A stretch of 64,000 nucleotides of DNA from Rubrobacter xylanophilus DSM 9941 (GCF_000014185.1 NC_008148.1:434001-498000); one strand, 5' to 3'. Counted from the stretch's first letter, positions 26,063 to 34,183 are shown. Made by a program: numbers and translations. The notes: generated by a model from the sequence alone, not told the origin.

Positions 26063-26128
26063 AGGAAGATGCTCCTCTCTTGGCGGGTGGGGCGGAGCCG
26101 GATCTCAGACCCCACCCAATACCTTCGC

Positions 26129-26749
26129 TCAGGCCGCCTCCAGTTTGAAGTGGCCCTGGATGGCGTTGTGTCCCTCCAGGTCCACGTCCCTGAGCCCGTA
26201 GCCGGAGGAGTTGCGCCGGTACTTTGTGGCCTTGCTCACGTAGGCGGGCGAGCCCGGGATCGTGGAGAACACGGTCTCCTGCAGCGTGGTGGGCTTCTCG
26301 GTGGCCCCCATGTAGGAGGCCATCTCGGCTTCGGCTATGGGGTTCGTCCCCGAGCCGATCCTGAGCGTCCCCTTGCCCTCCTCGACCGTGAAGGTGATGG
26401 GAGCTCTCTCCACCGCGACCACCTCGCCGATCAGCTGCGCGAATTCCGCCATCGGCCCGCCGAGCCTGCCGGTGAAGACGTTCAGCAGCGCCTCCTGCTG
26501 CTCTTCGGTGGCGTCTTCGTCCACGAAGACGACCGCCCTCCAGTTGCCCTCGAAGATGTTGCCGGGGATGTAGTTCAGAACGGCGAAGGTATGGCCCGAG
26601 ACGTCCACCCCATCGACCGTCCCCCGGTCCACCTTCCAGGCCACCACCGCGTCGCAGGTTCCGCCGTCGGGGTCCTCCCCGATCCAGCAGGGACAGAGCA
26701 CGTTGCAGTCGCAGACCTCCAGCAACCTTCCTTCCAGCTGGTAAGCCAT
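26129..26749 (-). CDS. DUF1326 domain protein
   Basis: A 206-residue soluble protein beginning with the DUF1326 hallmark CDCNVLCPCWIGEDPDGGTC (four to five cysteines within residues 13-33). The remainder is beta-rich (NIFEGNWRAVVFVDE). The cysteine cluster suggests metal or redox chemistry, but no activity is known. It lies 66 bases upstream of its usual genomic partner DUF2182 and is probably in the same transcript. Confidence 0.85.
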   Translation of the reverse strand: MAYQLEGRLLEVCDCNVLCPCWIGEDPDGGTCDAVVAWKVDRGTVDGVDVSGHTFAVLNYIPGNIFEGNWRAVVFVDEDATEEQQEALLNVFTGRLGGPMAEFAQLIGEVVAVERAPITFTVEEGKGTLRIGSGTNPIAEAEMASYMGATEKPTTLQETVFSTIPGSPAYVSKATKYRRNSSGYGLRDVDLEGHNAIQGHFKLEAA

Positions 26750-26786
26750 CTCCCGTTTCCTCCTTTCGGGGGTTTCTTCTCCCCGG

Positions 26787-27161
26787 TTACTCGTCCCAGG
26801 CCTCGACGTTGACCTGGCGCCGTATCCTGCCGCCGCGCACCTCCAGCGTCGCCGCCGCGAGCACCCTGGTCCCGTCGGGGTACTCGCACGCCTCGTTGAA
26901 CGCCACGCGCCCCTCCCCGACGACCGGGTCCTCGAGCCTGTGCGCCATCTCCCGGGAGCAGACGTCGCGCAGGTAGGCGGAGATCTCGTCTCTGCCGCGC
27001 ATCACGAACGGCCTGCTCGGCGGGGTGTCTTTGTTGACGACGCGCAGCTCGGCGTCGTCGGCGTACAGGGCGATGAGCGCCTCGGTGTCGCGCCCTTCGA
27101 TGGCCCGGCGCAGGGCCTCGAGGTCCAGCGTCCCGGGCGCCTTCTCCCTCTGCTCGCTCAC
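26787..27161 (-). CDS. NTF2-like (SnoaL-type) small protein
   Basis: A 124-residue protein with the cone-shaped NTF2-like pattern: LRRAIEGRDTEALIALYADDAELRVV at residues 17-42, then FVMRGRDEISAYLRDV and a C-terminal sheet ending VNVEAWDE. Such proteins serve as small isomerases, hydrolases or binding modules. The GTG at 27161 follows AAAGGAG at proper spacing. It is the first gene of the group leading into DUF1326 and DUF2182; no catalytic residues can be assigned. Confidence 0.78.
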   Translation of the reverse strand: MSEQREKAPGTLDLEALRRAIEGRDTEALIALYADDAELRVVNKDTPPSRPFVMRGRDEISAYLRDVCSREMAHRLEDPVVGEGRVAFNEACEYPDGTRVLAAATLEVRGGRIRRQVNVEAWDE

Positions 27162-27322
27162 GGCGGCTCCTTTCTCGTCCGTGCCGGTCGCGGGGGCGCG
27201 GCGACGGCGCGGTTCGCCCGGGCGTCGCTGCCGCGCGCATGCCGCTGTTCCTGCTCCGGCGGTCTTCCGGTTGTCCGGGAGCTTGCCCTCTCCGGCTGCC
27301 CACCCGCCAGACCGAAAGGTGC

Positions 27323-29365
27323 TCACTTTCTGTCCGGTTTTGCGGGAGGGTGGGTTTCCTGTCGCCAGAGGAGGTCCGTGACGTTCTCTATGCCGGCCCT
27401 GAGGTGCCTGCGGTAGGTGCTGAAGGGCAGGCCCAGGAGCCTCGCCGCCTGCTCCTGGGTGGGCGCCGGCCGGAAGTAGGTGTGGTGCAGCGCCCGGTAG
27501 AGCCTGGCGTCGCGCGGGTGCTGCCGGAGCGTCTCCGCCGCCTCCTCGAGCAGGGCCCGCAGGGCGGCCACCCGCTCCCTCTCTCCCGAGCCGCCCCCGG
27601 TCCGCCGGGCGACCAGCCGGGAGCGGAGGAGGGGGCTGGACGCGAGCGCTCCCGGCCGGGCGTGGTTCTTCAGGGCCTCCCGCACGGCGGAGGCGAACTC
27701 CTCCCTCTCCAGGACGGCGGGGCGCTCGCCTGCCGGCCCGGCGAGCGCCTCCCCGGCGGGGCCGCGCTCCGCCAGGAGGTCCAGCCAGTCCCCGGGAGGG
27801 ACCGTCCTCCAGTCGTGGCCGTAGAGGGCGTAGCGTCTGCCGCCGACCGCGAAGCCTTCCCCCGGCAGGCGGGGAAAGCCCAGCCTGTCGAGCGCCCGGC
27901 CGCTGCGCGGGGGGTCTGCGACGACGAGGAGCGTGCATGCCGGGGGAGGGGCGTCGAGGACGTGCCGGAGTACGGCGTCGAGTAGGATGCCCCGCAGGGC
28001 CGGCCCGCTCTGGTAGGAGGAGCGCGCCATCCAGAAGCGGAGGAGCGCGGCCTCCTCGCCCGTCCTGAGCGGCCCCCGGCCCTCCAGGTGCCGCAGGGCT
28101 GCGAGCGCGGCCGGGTCCCGCTCCTCACCGCCGGCCCGCCGCAGCCGCAGGCTCGCGGCGAAGCCCGCGGGGCGCCCCGCGGGGTCCCGGTAGATCGCGA
28201 CCTCCAGCGAGCCCCGGGAGAGCAGGCGCCTGGCCAGGCGGCCGGAGGCCGGGCCTTCGTGCCGCTCCACCGCCTTCTCCAGGCGCGCCGAATCGCCCGG
28301 GCGCGGGGGGCCGGCGGACGCGCCGTCCGCCTCGCCGCGCCCCAGCAGCGGGCGCACCTCCGGGTCTTCCCGGTGCAGGAAGAGGTAGTCCAGGAGGGCC
28401 CGCTGCCGCTCGGCGCCCCGGCTCTCCCCGAGGCGGGCGACGTGGTAGCGGCGCACCCGCCGGAGCAGGCGGGCGTGGCGGTCCGGGTCGCGCCAGCGCA
28501 GGTCGGCGGCGAGGACCTCGCGCGCGGTGGGGTGCGGGACCAGCCCCAGCGGCCCGGGCCGGACGAAGCTCAGGCCGCGCAGCCACCCGAAGAGCTCTCC
28601 CGGCTCCGCCCCCGGGACGGCGCGGGCCAGGAGGGACTCCGTGGTGTGCCGGGAAAGGGCGCAAACCTCCAGCGCCTCCCTGTGTTCGGGTCCGGGGAGC
28701 TCGCCGACCAGGTGCCCGGCGAGGGTGCCGACGACCTCTATCTCCTCCTCCGGCCCGAAGCGGCCCAAAGGGTTCCGGAGCGCGGCGTCGGCGGCGAGGG
28801 AGAGGGCGAGGGGGTGCCCGCGGGCGAAGCCCAGCACGCCGCGCTGCTGCCGCGGGTGGAGCCCCCGCCGGGCCAGAAGCTCCCGGCTCTCCTGCTCGCC
28901 CAGGTTGCCCAGCGGCAGGAGGCGCACCAGGCTCCGCCAGCCGGGGTCCGCCAGCCACTCGGCGGGGGGCGGGGAGCGCCCGGAGAGCACCAGCAACAGG
29001 CCCTCCTGCAGCCCGAGGAGCAGGTCTTCGTCCACCCACTCCTGCAGCGGCGGCAGGCGCTCGCACCCGTCGAGCAGGATCACGCGCCTTCCCGGCCGCG
29101 CTCTCTCCAGGAGCAGCGGCAGGGGAGGTTCGGTGAGCCGGTGCGCGTCGAGATAGAGCGCCCTCGTCCCCGCCTCCTCGCAGAGGTACGCGAACTCCCG
29201 GAGCAGCGCCGTCTTCCCGCAGCCGCCGATCCCGAAGACGTAGAGCACGGCGAAGGGCGGCTCCCCGCCGGCAAGGGCCTCCTCGAGCAGCCGCCTCTCC
29301 TCCTCCCGGCCGACCAGCATCCGGTGCCGCTCCAGGCCGAGGCGGCCGGTCTGTCGTGAGGACAC
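27323..29365 (-). CDS. Large P-loop (STAND-like) regulator with a GNAT-like middle and C-terminal HTH
   Basis: A 680-residue protein. Residues 15-55 carry an AAA/STAND NTPase start with P-loop GIGGCGKT (45-52); RRVILLDGCERL near 93 is Walker B and LVLSGRSPPP near 128 a sensor. A helical winged region follows to about 330. Residues about 395-500 resemble an N-acetyltransferase fold (AIYRDPAGRPAGFAASLRL, later LDRLGFPRLPGEGFAVGGRRYALYG), though acetyl-CoA residues are not obvious. Residues 630-665 form a sigma-like helix-turn-helix (TQEQAARLLGLPFSTYRRHL). It probably senses a ligand and controls transcription. No neighbour has a matching target site that I can see. Confidence 0.7.
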   Translation of the reverse strand: MSSRQTGRLGLERHRMLVGREEERRLLEEALAGGEPPFAVLYVFGIGGCGKTALLREFAYLCEEAGTRALYLDAHRLTEPPLPLLLERARPGRRVILLDGCERLPPLQEWVDEDLLLGLQEGLLLVLSGRSPPPAEWLADPGWRSLVRLLPLGNLGEQESRELLARRGLHPRQQRGVLGFARGHPLALSLAADAALRNPLGRFGPEEEIEVVGTLAGHLVGELPGPEHREALEVCALSRHTTESLLARAVPGAEPGELFGWLRGLSFVRPGPLGLVPHPTAREVLAADLRWRDPDRHARLLRRVRRYHVARLGESRGAERQRALLDYLFLHREDPEVRPLLGRGEADGASAGPPRPGDSARLEKAVERHEGPASGRLARRLLSRGSLEVAIYRDPAGRPAGFAASLRLRRAGGEERDPAALAALRHLEGRGPLRTGEEAALLRFWMARSSYQSGPALRGILLDAVLRHVLDAPPPACTLLVVADPPRSGRALDRLGFPRLPGEGFAVGGRRYALYGHDWRTVPPGDWLDLLAERGPAGEALAGPAGERPAVLEREEFASAVREALKNHARPGALASSPLLRSRLVARRTGGGSGERERVAALRALLEEAAETLRQHPRDARLYRALHHTYFRPAPTQEQAARLLGLPFSTYRRHLRAGIENVTDLLWRQETHPPAKPDRK

Positions 29366-29570
29366 GGACGATCCCCTTCCCTCAGAGGCCGCCCCAGGGA
29401 CCGGGAGGGCTCCCCGGCCGCCCCCTCGCGGAGCGGAACGTCTCTGCCATCTCGTGGCTCCTTCCCGCGGGACCCCGACCCCGCGCTCTCTCGCCCATCC
29501 TAGCCTGCGGCCGGGCGGCGGGCATCGCGCAAATGAGTGATTTTCCCTGCGGGTTTCGGGAGTGCCGGGA

Positions 29571-29576
29571 TAAAAT
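29571..29576 (+). promoter_or_regulatory. -10 box upstream of the PCP_red-like gene
   Basis: TAAAAT at 29571-29576 is 64 bases before the TTG start at 29641. The rest of the 275-bp gap 29366-29640 holds no other gene that I can support; its left end should contain the promoter of the divergent P-loop regulator. Confidence 0.35.
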
Positions 29577-29640
29577 GTTGCCCCGAGAGCGGGGCTCCCG
29601 CCGTGCAGAGGAGGCTTTCCCCGAGAGGAGGTTTTCCGGT

Positions 29641-29829
29641 TTGTCCGAGGAGCAGAAGATCACCTGGGACCCTGAGGCGGACCGCCGGATAAAGCGCAGC
29701 CCCTTCCTGATGCGCCGCTTTATCCGCAAGCGGATAGAGGACCGGGTCCGCTCCCGGGGGCGCACCCGCGTCACCGAGGCGGACGTGGACGAGAGCGCCC
29801 GGATGTACCGCCAGTACCGCTTCAAGTAG
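29641..29829 (+). CDS. Small PCP_red-like domain protein
   Basis: A 62-residue protein consisting of one module like the C-terminal domain of the light-independent protochlorophyllide reductase B subunit (PCP_red): WDPEADRRIKRSPFLMRRFIRKRIEDRVRS, then TRVTEADVDES (read as residues 9-38 and 42-53). The TTG at 29641 is chosen because GAGAGGAGG is 9 bases before it; an upstream ATG at 29574 lacks such a site. The same module occurs three times in the USP fusion protein 2 kb away. There is no sign of a photosynthesis gene here, so the module probably has a general redox-protein role. It is coupled to the Mth938-like gene. Confidence 0.7.
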   Translation: MSEEQKITWDPEADRRIKRSPFLMRRFIRKRIEDRVRSRGRTRVTEADVDESARMYRQYRFK

Positions 29830-29833
29830 AGAG

Positions 29834-30193
29834 ATGGGCTCGCCCCGGATCACCGGGCTCTCCTGGGGGCGGCTGGAGACCGAGCGGGGCGCCTTCAAGG
29901 ACGCCAAGCTCTACCCCGGCGGGGCCCGCGAGTGGGACTGGAACGAGACGGGCACCCGGCACGACCCCGGCATACAGCCCGCCGACGTCGCGGAGCTTCT
30001 GGAGCGCGGCGCGGAGGTGGTTGTCCTCGGCCGCGGCTTTTACGGGCGCCTGGGGGTCTGCGAGGAGACGCTGCGGCTGCTGCGGGAGCGGGGGGTGGAG
30101 GTGTACGCGGAGCGGACCGAGGAGGCCGTCCGCCGCTACAACGGGCTGGCCCCGGAGCGAAGGGCGGGGGCGCTCATCCACTCCACCTGCTAG
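29834..30193 (+). CDS. Mth938-like (NDUFAF3/AAMDC fold) protein
   Basis: A 119-residue protein with the Mth938-like fold pattern: GRLETERGAFKDAKLYPGG at the start, IQPADVAELLERGAEVVVLGRGFYGRL in the middle, and ERTEEAVRRYNGLAPERRAGALIHSTC at the end. The TEEAVRRYN and ALIH elements are conserved in the family. Mitochondrial relatives assist complex I assembly; bacterial roles are unclear. It starts 4 bases after the stop of the PCP_red-like gene and so should be co-translated with it. Confidence 0.8.
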   Translation: MGSPRITGLSWGRLETERGAFKDAKLYPGGAREWDWNETGTRHDPGIQPADVAELLERGAEVVVLGRGFYGRLGVCEETLRLLRERGVEVYAERTEEAVRRYNGLAPERRAGALIHSTC

Positions 30194-30291
30194 GGGCGCA
30201 AAAAATATCCGGGCCGGGAAGCCGCCCGCTACGCGCTAATGTGGCGCGCGACCACCGACCCGGTCCGCGGGGCGCTCAGGCGTCCCGCGGA

Positions 30292-30349
30292 GAGTTGTTG
30301 ATCGTCCTGTCCATCGGACCCTTCCCTCCCCGTAGAGGTTCAACAACTC
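30292..30349. repeat. 10-bp inverted repeat in a convergent gap
   Basis: GAGTTGTTGA (30292-30301) and TCAACAACTC (30340-30349) form perfect arms separated by 38 bases. They lie in the 218-bp gap 30194-30411 between convergent genes. The AT content of the arms is high for this genome. They could form a long-loop terminator or be paired protein-binding sites; nothing else is seen in the gap. Confidence 0.45.
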
Positions 30350-30411
30350 CGCCCACATCCTAACACCCGGGGCGGCCTCGTGCCAGGGGTGGCGTGTGGG
30401 CGGGCCTTCGG

Positions 30412-30783
30412 CTAGCCGCCCAGGGAGAGCTGGTCCGCGTACCCGTAGTGCTCGAAGGCCGCCCGGCGGGCCTCCGCGTCGGGGACCTCTTCTTTCCCGT
30501 AGCGCGGGCCCTCCAGGATCTTGGCGCGGCCCTGCTCCACGCGGACGCCCTCCTCGTCCACCCCGGTCACGGCGTCCACCGGGATCAGGCGGTCCTCCCC
30601 GTCCGCGGCGGAGACCCTGAGCAGGTGGACCGCCGGCACCCGGGCCCACACGTAGGCGTCCTCCACCCGGCCCACCTCCTCGCCGGCGTGGTCCAGGACC
30701 TTCCTGCCCCGGACCTCGCGCCACTCCTCGTCCAGCTCGCCCTCGAACTCCCCGATCCTCACCAGCTCCTCCTCGCCGGCCAA
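30412..30783 (-). CDS. PRC-barrel domain protein
   Basis: A 123-residue protein with one PRC-barrel: VRGRKVLDHAGEEVGRVEDAYV at about residues 23-44, then RLIPVDAVTGVDEEGVRV, followed by a helical tail ending QLSLGG. PRC-barrels occur in RimM, photosynthetic reaction centres and many stand-alone stress proteins. The TTG at 30783 is supported by AAGGAGG 8 bases upstream. It is transcribed away from the secreted-protein gene at 30930 across a shared control region. Confidence 0.72.
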   Translation of the reverse strand: MAGEEELVRIGEFEGELDEEWREVRGRKVLDHAGEEVGRVEDAYVWARVPAVHLLRVSAADGEDRLIPVDAVTGVDEEGVRVEQGRAKILEGPRYGKEEVPDAEARRAAFEHYGYADQLSLGG

Positions 30784-30833
30784 CGCCCGAGCCTCCTTCC
30801 CTTGCGACGCTCCTTCTCCCCTCAGTTTTCCTG

Positions 30834-30852
30834 GTTTGGCCGGCGGCCAAAC
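30834..30852. promoter_or_regulatory. 19-bp palindrome in a divergent promoter region
   Basis: GTTTGGCC (30834-30841) and GGCCAAAC (30845-30852) flank a 3-base centre. The site lies between the divergent genes starting at 30783 and 30930 and could be an operator controlling both. The cognate regulator is not identified. Confidence 0.45.
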
Positions 30853-30929
30853 TTCCAAAGGCGTGGGGATCCTGCTACCCTGTAGCGGTCGCGGAACGGT
30901 ACGGACGCAGCAAGACAAGGAGGGGGACC

Positions 30930-31442
30930 TTGACCAACGCCAGAACCCTGCCCGGGGCCCTGCCGCTCCTGGCTGCGGCACTGCTCGCGCTGGCCCTGGC
31001 GGTTGCGCTCGCGGCCTCCGGGGAGAGGGCCGCGGCGGCCGAGAAGGCGCCGCGGTACACCGTCCTGAGCGTCTCCGACGCGCCGGGGGTGCGGGAGGTC
31101 GTCGTCTCCACCGCCGCCCGGCGGGAGGAGGGGCTGCGCCTCGTCGCTGACGAGCTGCGCGAGAAGGGGAACGTGCCCGAGGACGGGACCCTGCTCGTCG
31201 AGTACCGCAAGCGCCGGGATCCCTCCCGGGAGACGGGCTTCGCCCTCGTCTTCGACAGCGAGCGCGCGGTGCTCGAGGCGGGGAAGACCGCTCGCTACGG
31301 CGAGGTCTACGACGAGGAGGACGCCGAGCAGATAATGGAGGAGGAGGGCGGCATCCGGGCCGTCAGCTACCGGGACTTCGCCGAGGAGAACCCCGGCCTC
31401 TGGGAGCGCATCCGGGGCTTTCTCCTCCCGGTTCTCTCCTAG
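30930..31442 (+). CDS. Hypothetical secreted or membrane-anchored protein
   Basis: A 170-residue protein with a signal peptide or anchor (LLAAALLALALAVALAASG, residues 14-32) and an acidic, mixed alpha/beta remainder (TVLSVSDAPGVREVVVSTA). The TTG at 30930 follows AAGGAGGGGGACC at good spacing. No family is recognised. Its stop overlaps the stop of the convergent ferredoxin gene by 4 bases. Confidence 0.65.
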   Translation: MTNARTLPGALPLLAAALLALALAVALAASGERAAAAEKAPRYTVLSVSDAPGVREVVVSTAARREEGLRLVADELREKGNVPEDGTLLVEYRKRRDPSRETGFALVFDSERAVLEAGKTARYGEVYDEEDAEQIMEEEGGIRAVSYRDFAEENPGLWERIRGFLLPVLS

Positions 31443-31708
31443 GCGTCGAGCACGACGTCGGAGAGGGGGCTGCCGATGCAGATGAGCCGGTAGCCCTCCT
31501 CGAGCTCCTCCTCGGAGATGGCAAACGCAAGATCCTGGTCCACCTCCCCCTCCAGGCACCGCTGCATACAGGTGGTGCAGGTGCCGCTGCGGCAGTCGTA
31601 GGGCAGGTCCAGCCCCGCCTCCTCGGCCTTCTCCAGGATGTACTCGTCCTCGGCGACCTCTATGGTCACCCCGCTCTTCTTGAACGTCACCCTGTGCGTC
31701 TTGGCCAA
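31439..31708 (-). CDS. [2Fe-2S] ferredoxin, plant type
   Basis: An 89-residue ferredoxin with the cluster ligands C39-x4-C44-x2-C47 and C77 (DCRSGTCTTC and LICIG). An additional cysteine at 51 is not a usual ligand. It would act as a soluble one-electron carrier. The TTG at 31708 follows AAGGAGG at short spacing. It lies 107 bases downstream of the USP/PCP_red/rubredoxin fusion gene on the same strand and may exchange electrons with the latter's metal sites; that link is inferred from position only. Confidence 0.87.
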   Translation of the reverse strand: MAKTHRVTFKKSGVTIEVAEDEYILEKAEEAGLDLPYDCRSGTCTTCMQRCLEGEVDQDLAFAISEEELEEGYRLICIGSPLSDVVLDA

Positions 31709-31728
31709 CTTCCTCCTTCTCCCGTGAG

Positions 31729-31770
31729 AAGCCCCGGCCCCGCGGGGAGAGCCGCCCGGAGCCGGGGCTT
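31729..31770 (-). terminator. Hairpin between the USP fusion gene and the ferredoxin gene
   Basis: AAGCCCCGGC (31729-31738) and GCCGGGGCTT (31761-31770) form a perfect 10-bp stem. It lies 45 bases past the fusion-gene stop and 20 bases before the ferredoxin start. The U tract is weak, so partial termination or transcript stabilisation is as likely as full termination. Confidence 0.5.
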
Positions 31771-31815
31771 TGCGTATGTTCCTTCTATCGGGGGCGAAAG
31801 GCCCGCTCTTCCGGC

Positions 31816-34140
31816 CTAGCGCCCCTTCTGCTCGAAGTCCTCGGCCGGAGCGCCGCAGACCGGGCACTCCTCGGGGGGCTGGATGCCCTCCATCTCCTCG
31901 CCGCAGGTCGTGCAGACCATCGTCACGGTGAGGTTGGGGTGCGGCGCCTCGCCGTTCTCGCCGGCCTCGATCTTCTCGCCCGTGTCGCGGGCCAGCTCGG
32001 CGATCGAGATCTTGCCCGTGATCACGTCCTCCATCGTGTTCCGGGCCCCCTCGAGCGCCTCCTCGATGAGGGGCATGTCGATCTCCCTGACGCCCTTCTT
32101 TCGCGCCAGCTTCTCGGTCATGTTGCGCGAGATGTTGCGCATGAAGCCCTTGGGCACCCGCTCGAGACGCGCCACCGCGTCCTCGGTCCAGGCGAACTCG
32201 CCGGAGCCCCCCTCGGGGACCCGCCTGCCGGCCTCCTTGAAGGCCCGGTGGTCGATGGGGCACTTGCCGCCGGTCTCGCGCTCCACCTTCTCCTTGGCCT
32301 GGTGGACCGGGCAGCCGCCGCCCCTCTTCGTCTCGGGGGCCTCGCGGCCGGTCTCCTCCCGGTACTGCTGCTCGACGTACTCGCGCGTGATCGTGGTGTA
32401 GCCCTTCTTCAGCGCGCTCTTCTCCGCGCGCGCCTTCACGCGCCGCTTCTCCTGCCACCCCTCCAGGGAGTCCAGGAACGCCTGCGCCTCGTCGGTCCAG
32501 TGCAGCTCGCGGCCGTCGTAGACCTCCGAGCGGTTGAGGTTCTCGCCCGCGGCGGCGGTTGCGATCTCGGCGTCCACCGGGTGGAAGTGGGTGGGCCCGG
32601 CGCCGCAGACCGGGCAGCGGGCGGGCTTGCCCTTCGCCACGTAGCGGCAGACGTCGCACTCGAAGCGGTCGCGGCCCTGGGCGGCGCGCTGGATCTCCTC
32701 CTGCACCTCCTCGGAGATACCCTCCACGTCGCCCTGGTCCTCGGCCTTCCCGAAGCCGCCGCGGCCGCCCTCGATGATCTCCCGCTTCGCCTCCTTCTCC
32801 GGGTCGGAGGTGCCGTTGCGGTGGCCGTTGGAGGAGCCGTTCTGCCTGGTGCGCTCCTCGAAGTCCTTGAACAGCGAGTCCACCGGAGCCTCCTCGCCGG
32901 CAGCCTCCTGCGCGCGGATCTGGTCGCCGATGGCGCGCATGGACTCCATCGCCCCGGGCGGGAGGATGTTCTCTATCACCTCGTCGATCACGCTCGTGGT
33001 GATCACCGTGTAGCCCTTCTCGATGGCGTACCGGATCACCGCGCCCGAGGCCATCCCCACGACGAAGCCCGGCACCCGGTCCATCCTCTCCAGGGCCTCC
33101 TTGGTCCAGGTGATGTGCTCCTCGGCGGTGTAGAGGTCCGGGGCCTGGTACTCGTAGTTGACCACGAGGACGTTGGTCGGCAGGTAGCGCATCATGTTCT
33201 CCGTGTTGGAGCCGATGTCCATGTCCTCGTCGGAGTGGTAGCCGATGCGCCCCATCACCACCAGCGAGGGCTCCACCTCCCTCACGTACTTCAGCGTCTG
33301 CTCGAAGGGCTTGCCCGCGAGCAGCGTGGTCTTGAGCTCCACCCCCTCGTCGGCGGCGACCTTCTTGGCCACCTCCAGGTGGGCGGTGTAGATCTTGGCG
33401 AGCCCGGAGTCGATGATCTCCTCGTGCAGCTTCTCCTGCTCCTTGAAGCGGAAGACCTTCTGCGCCTTGGTCGAGAGGACCCCCGCTATGGAGTGGAACA
33501 TGGCGTAGTGGAAGTACGGGTCGAAGACGCTTATGGCCTCGACGGTCCCCCCGAACTCCCGCGCCAGGTCTATCGCCCTCTTGAGCCCGCCGAGCGACTT
33601 GGCGCTGCCGTCGATGGTGACGACGATGTGCTCGAAGGGGCTGCGGTCGAGGTCCTTGACGATCAGGCAGTCGGCCTTCTTGAGGCGCCGGGTGACCCGC
33701 TCGGTTACCGAGCCGAGCACGGTGTCCTTGACCGCGGCCATCCCCATCGCGCCCATCACCACGAGGTCGTAGTCGCCGGAGTTGACGTCCTCGACGATGA
33801 CCTTGAAGTTCTTGCCCTCCAGCGAGCGGCGCACGAGCTCCACGTCGTACTTCTCGCACAGGGGCTCGAGCACGTCGATGTAGGAGTCGGTGATGATCTC
33901 GAGGCCCTTGGTGATGAGCTGGTCGTGGATCTTGCGCTGCCGCTGCATCTCTTCCTCGTCGCGGAACTCCTCGGGGAGCCCGCTCTCCATCTGGCGGAAG
34001 CGCACGTCGTGCATCTTGGCGGCGTAGGCGTGGCAGCCGGCCACCCGACCGCCGAACGCGCGGGCCACGTCGACCCCGATGACGCACGCCTGGTTGGAGT
34101 AGTCCGAGTTGTCGACCGGGACGTAGACCTCTTTGTACAT
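31816..34140 (-). CDS. Multidomain protein: two USP domains, three PCP_red-like segments, two rubredoxin-like ribbons
   Basis: A 774-residue soluble protein. USP domain 1 is residues 1-165 and USP domain 2 about 168-330; both keep the ATP motif G-x2-G-x9-G-S (GAMG..GS at 130-144, GRIG..GS at 297-311). PCP_red-like segments follow at about 343-395, 546-598 and 649-705, each beginning W-T-x-[ED]-A. A rubredoxin-like ribbon (C495, C498, C509, C512) lies between segments 1 and 2, and another (C743, C746, C759, C762) ends the protein. Two extra CP motifs occur at 610 and 627. The ATG at 34140 matches the USP family start; an in-frame ATG exists upstream at 34209. The parts are known families, but I do not recognise a described protein with this whole architecture. 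An ATP-gated redox or metal-handling stress role is inference. Confidence 0.8.
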   Translation of the reverse strand: MYKEVYVPVDNSDYSNQACVIGVDVARAFGGRVAGCHAYAAKMHDVRFRQMESGLPEEFRDEEEMQRQRKIHDQLITKGLEIITDSYIDVLEPLCEKYDVELVRRSLEGKNFKVIVEDVNSGDYDLVVMGAMGMAAVKDTVLGSVTERVTRRLKKADCLIVKDLDRSPFEHIVVTIDGSAKSLGGLKRAIDLAREFGGTVEAISVFDPYFHYAMFHSIAGVLSTKAQKVFRFKEQEKLHEEIIDSGLAKIYTAHLEVAKKVAADEGVELKTTLLAGKPFEQTLKYVREVEPSLVVMGRIGYHSDEDMDIGSNTENMMRYLPTNVLVVNYEYQAPDLYTAEEHITWTKEALERMDRVPGFVVGMASGAVIRYAIEKGYTVITTSVIDEVIENILPPGAMESMRAIGDQIRAQEAAGEEAPVDSLFKDFEERTRQNGSSNGHRNGTSDPEKEAKREIIEGGRGGFGKAEDQGDVEGISEEVQEEIQRAAQGRDRFECDVCRYVAKGKPARCPVCGAGPTHFHPVDAEIATAAAGENLNRSEVYDGRELHWTDEAQAFLDSLEGWQEKRRVKARAEKSALKKGYTTITREYVEQQYREETGREAPETKRGGGCPVHQAKEKVERETGGKCPIDHRAFKEAGRRVPEGGSGEFAWTEDAVARLERVPKGFMRNISRNMTEKLARKKGVREIDMPLIEEALEGARNTMEDVITGKISIAELARDTGEKIEAGENGEAPHPNLTVTMVCTTCGEEMEGIQPPEECPVCGAPAEDFEQKGR

Positions 34141-34183
34141 ATCTCCCCTAGCCTTGCTAGACGCCAAGATCCCGCCTGCTCGG

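Noticed and set aside
29574-29640. ATG at 29574 as start of the PCP_red-like gene
   Set aside because: It overlaps the TAAAAT promoter box and adds an arginine-rich segment foreign to the family, while the TTG at 29641 has a near-perfect ribosome site.
30236-30400. Minus-strand 40-codon frame beginning MWAELLNLYGEG
   Set aside because: It has no ribosome site and overlaps the inverted repeat at 30292-30349; no family resemblance.
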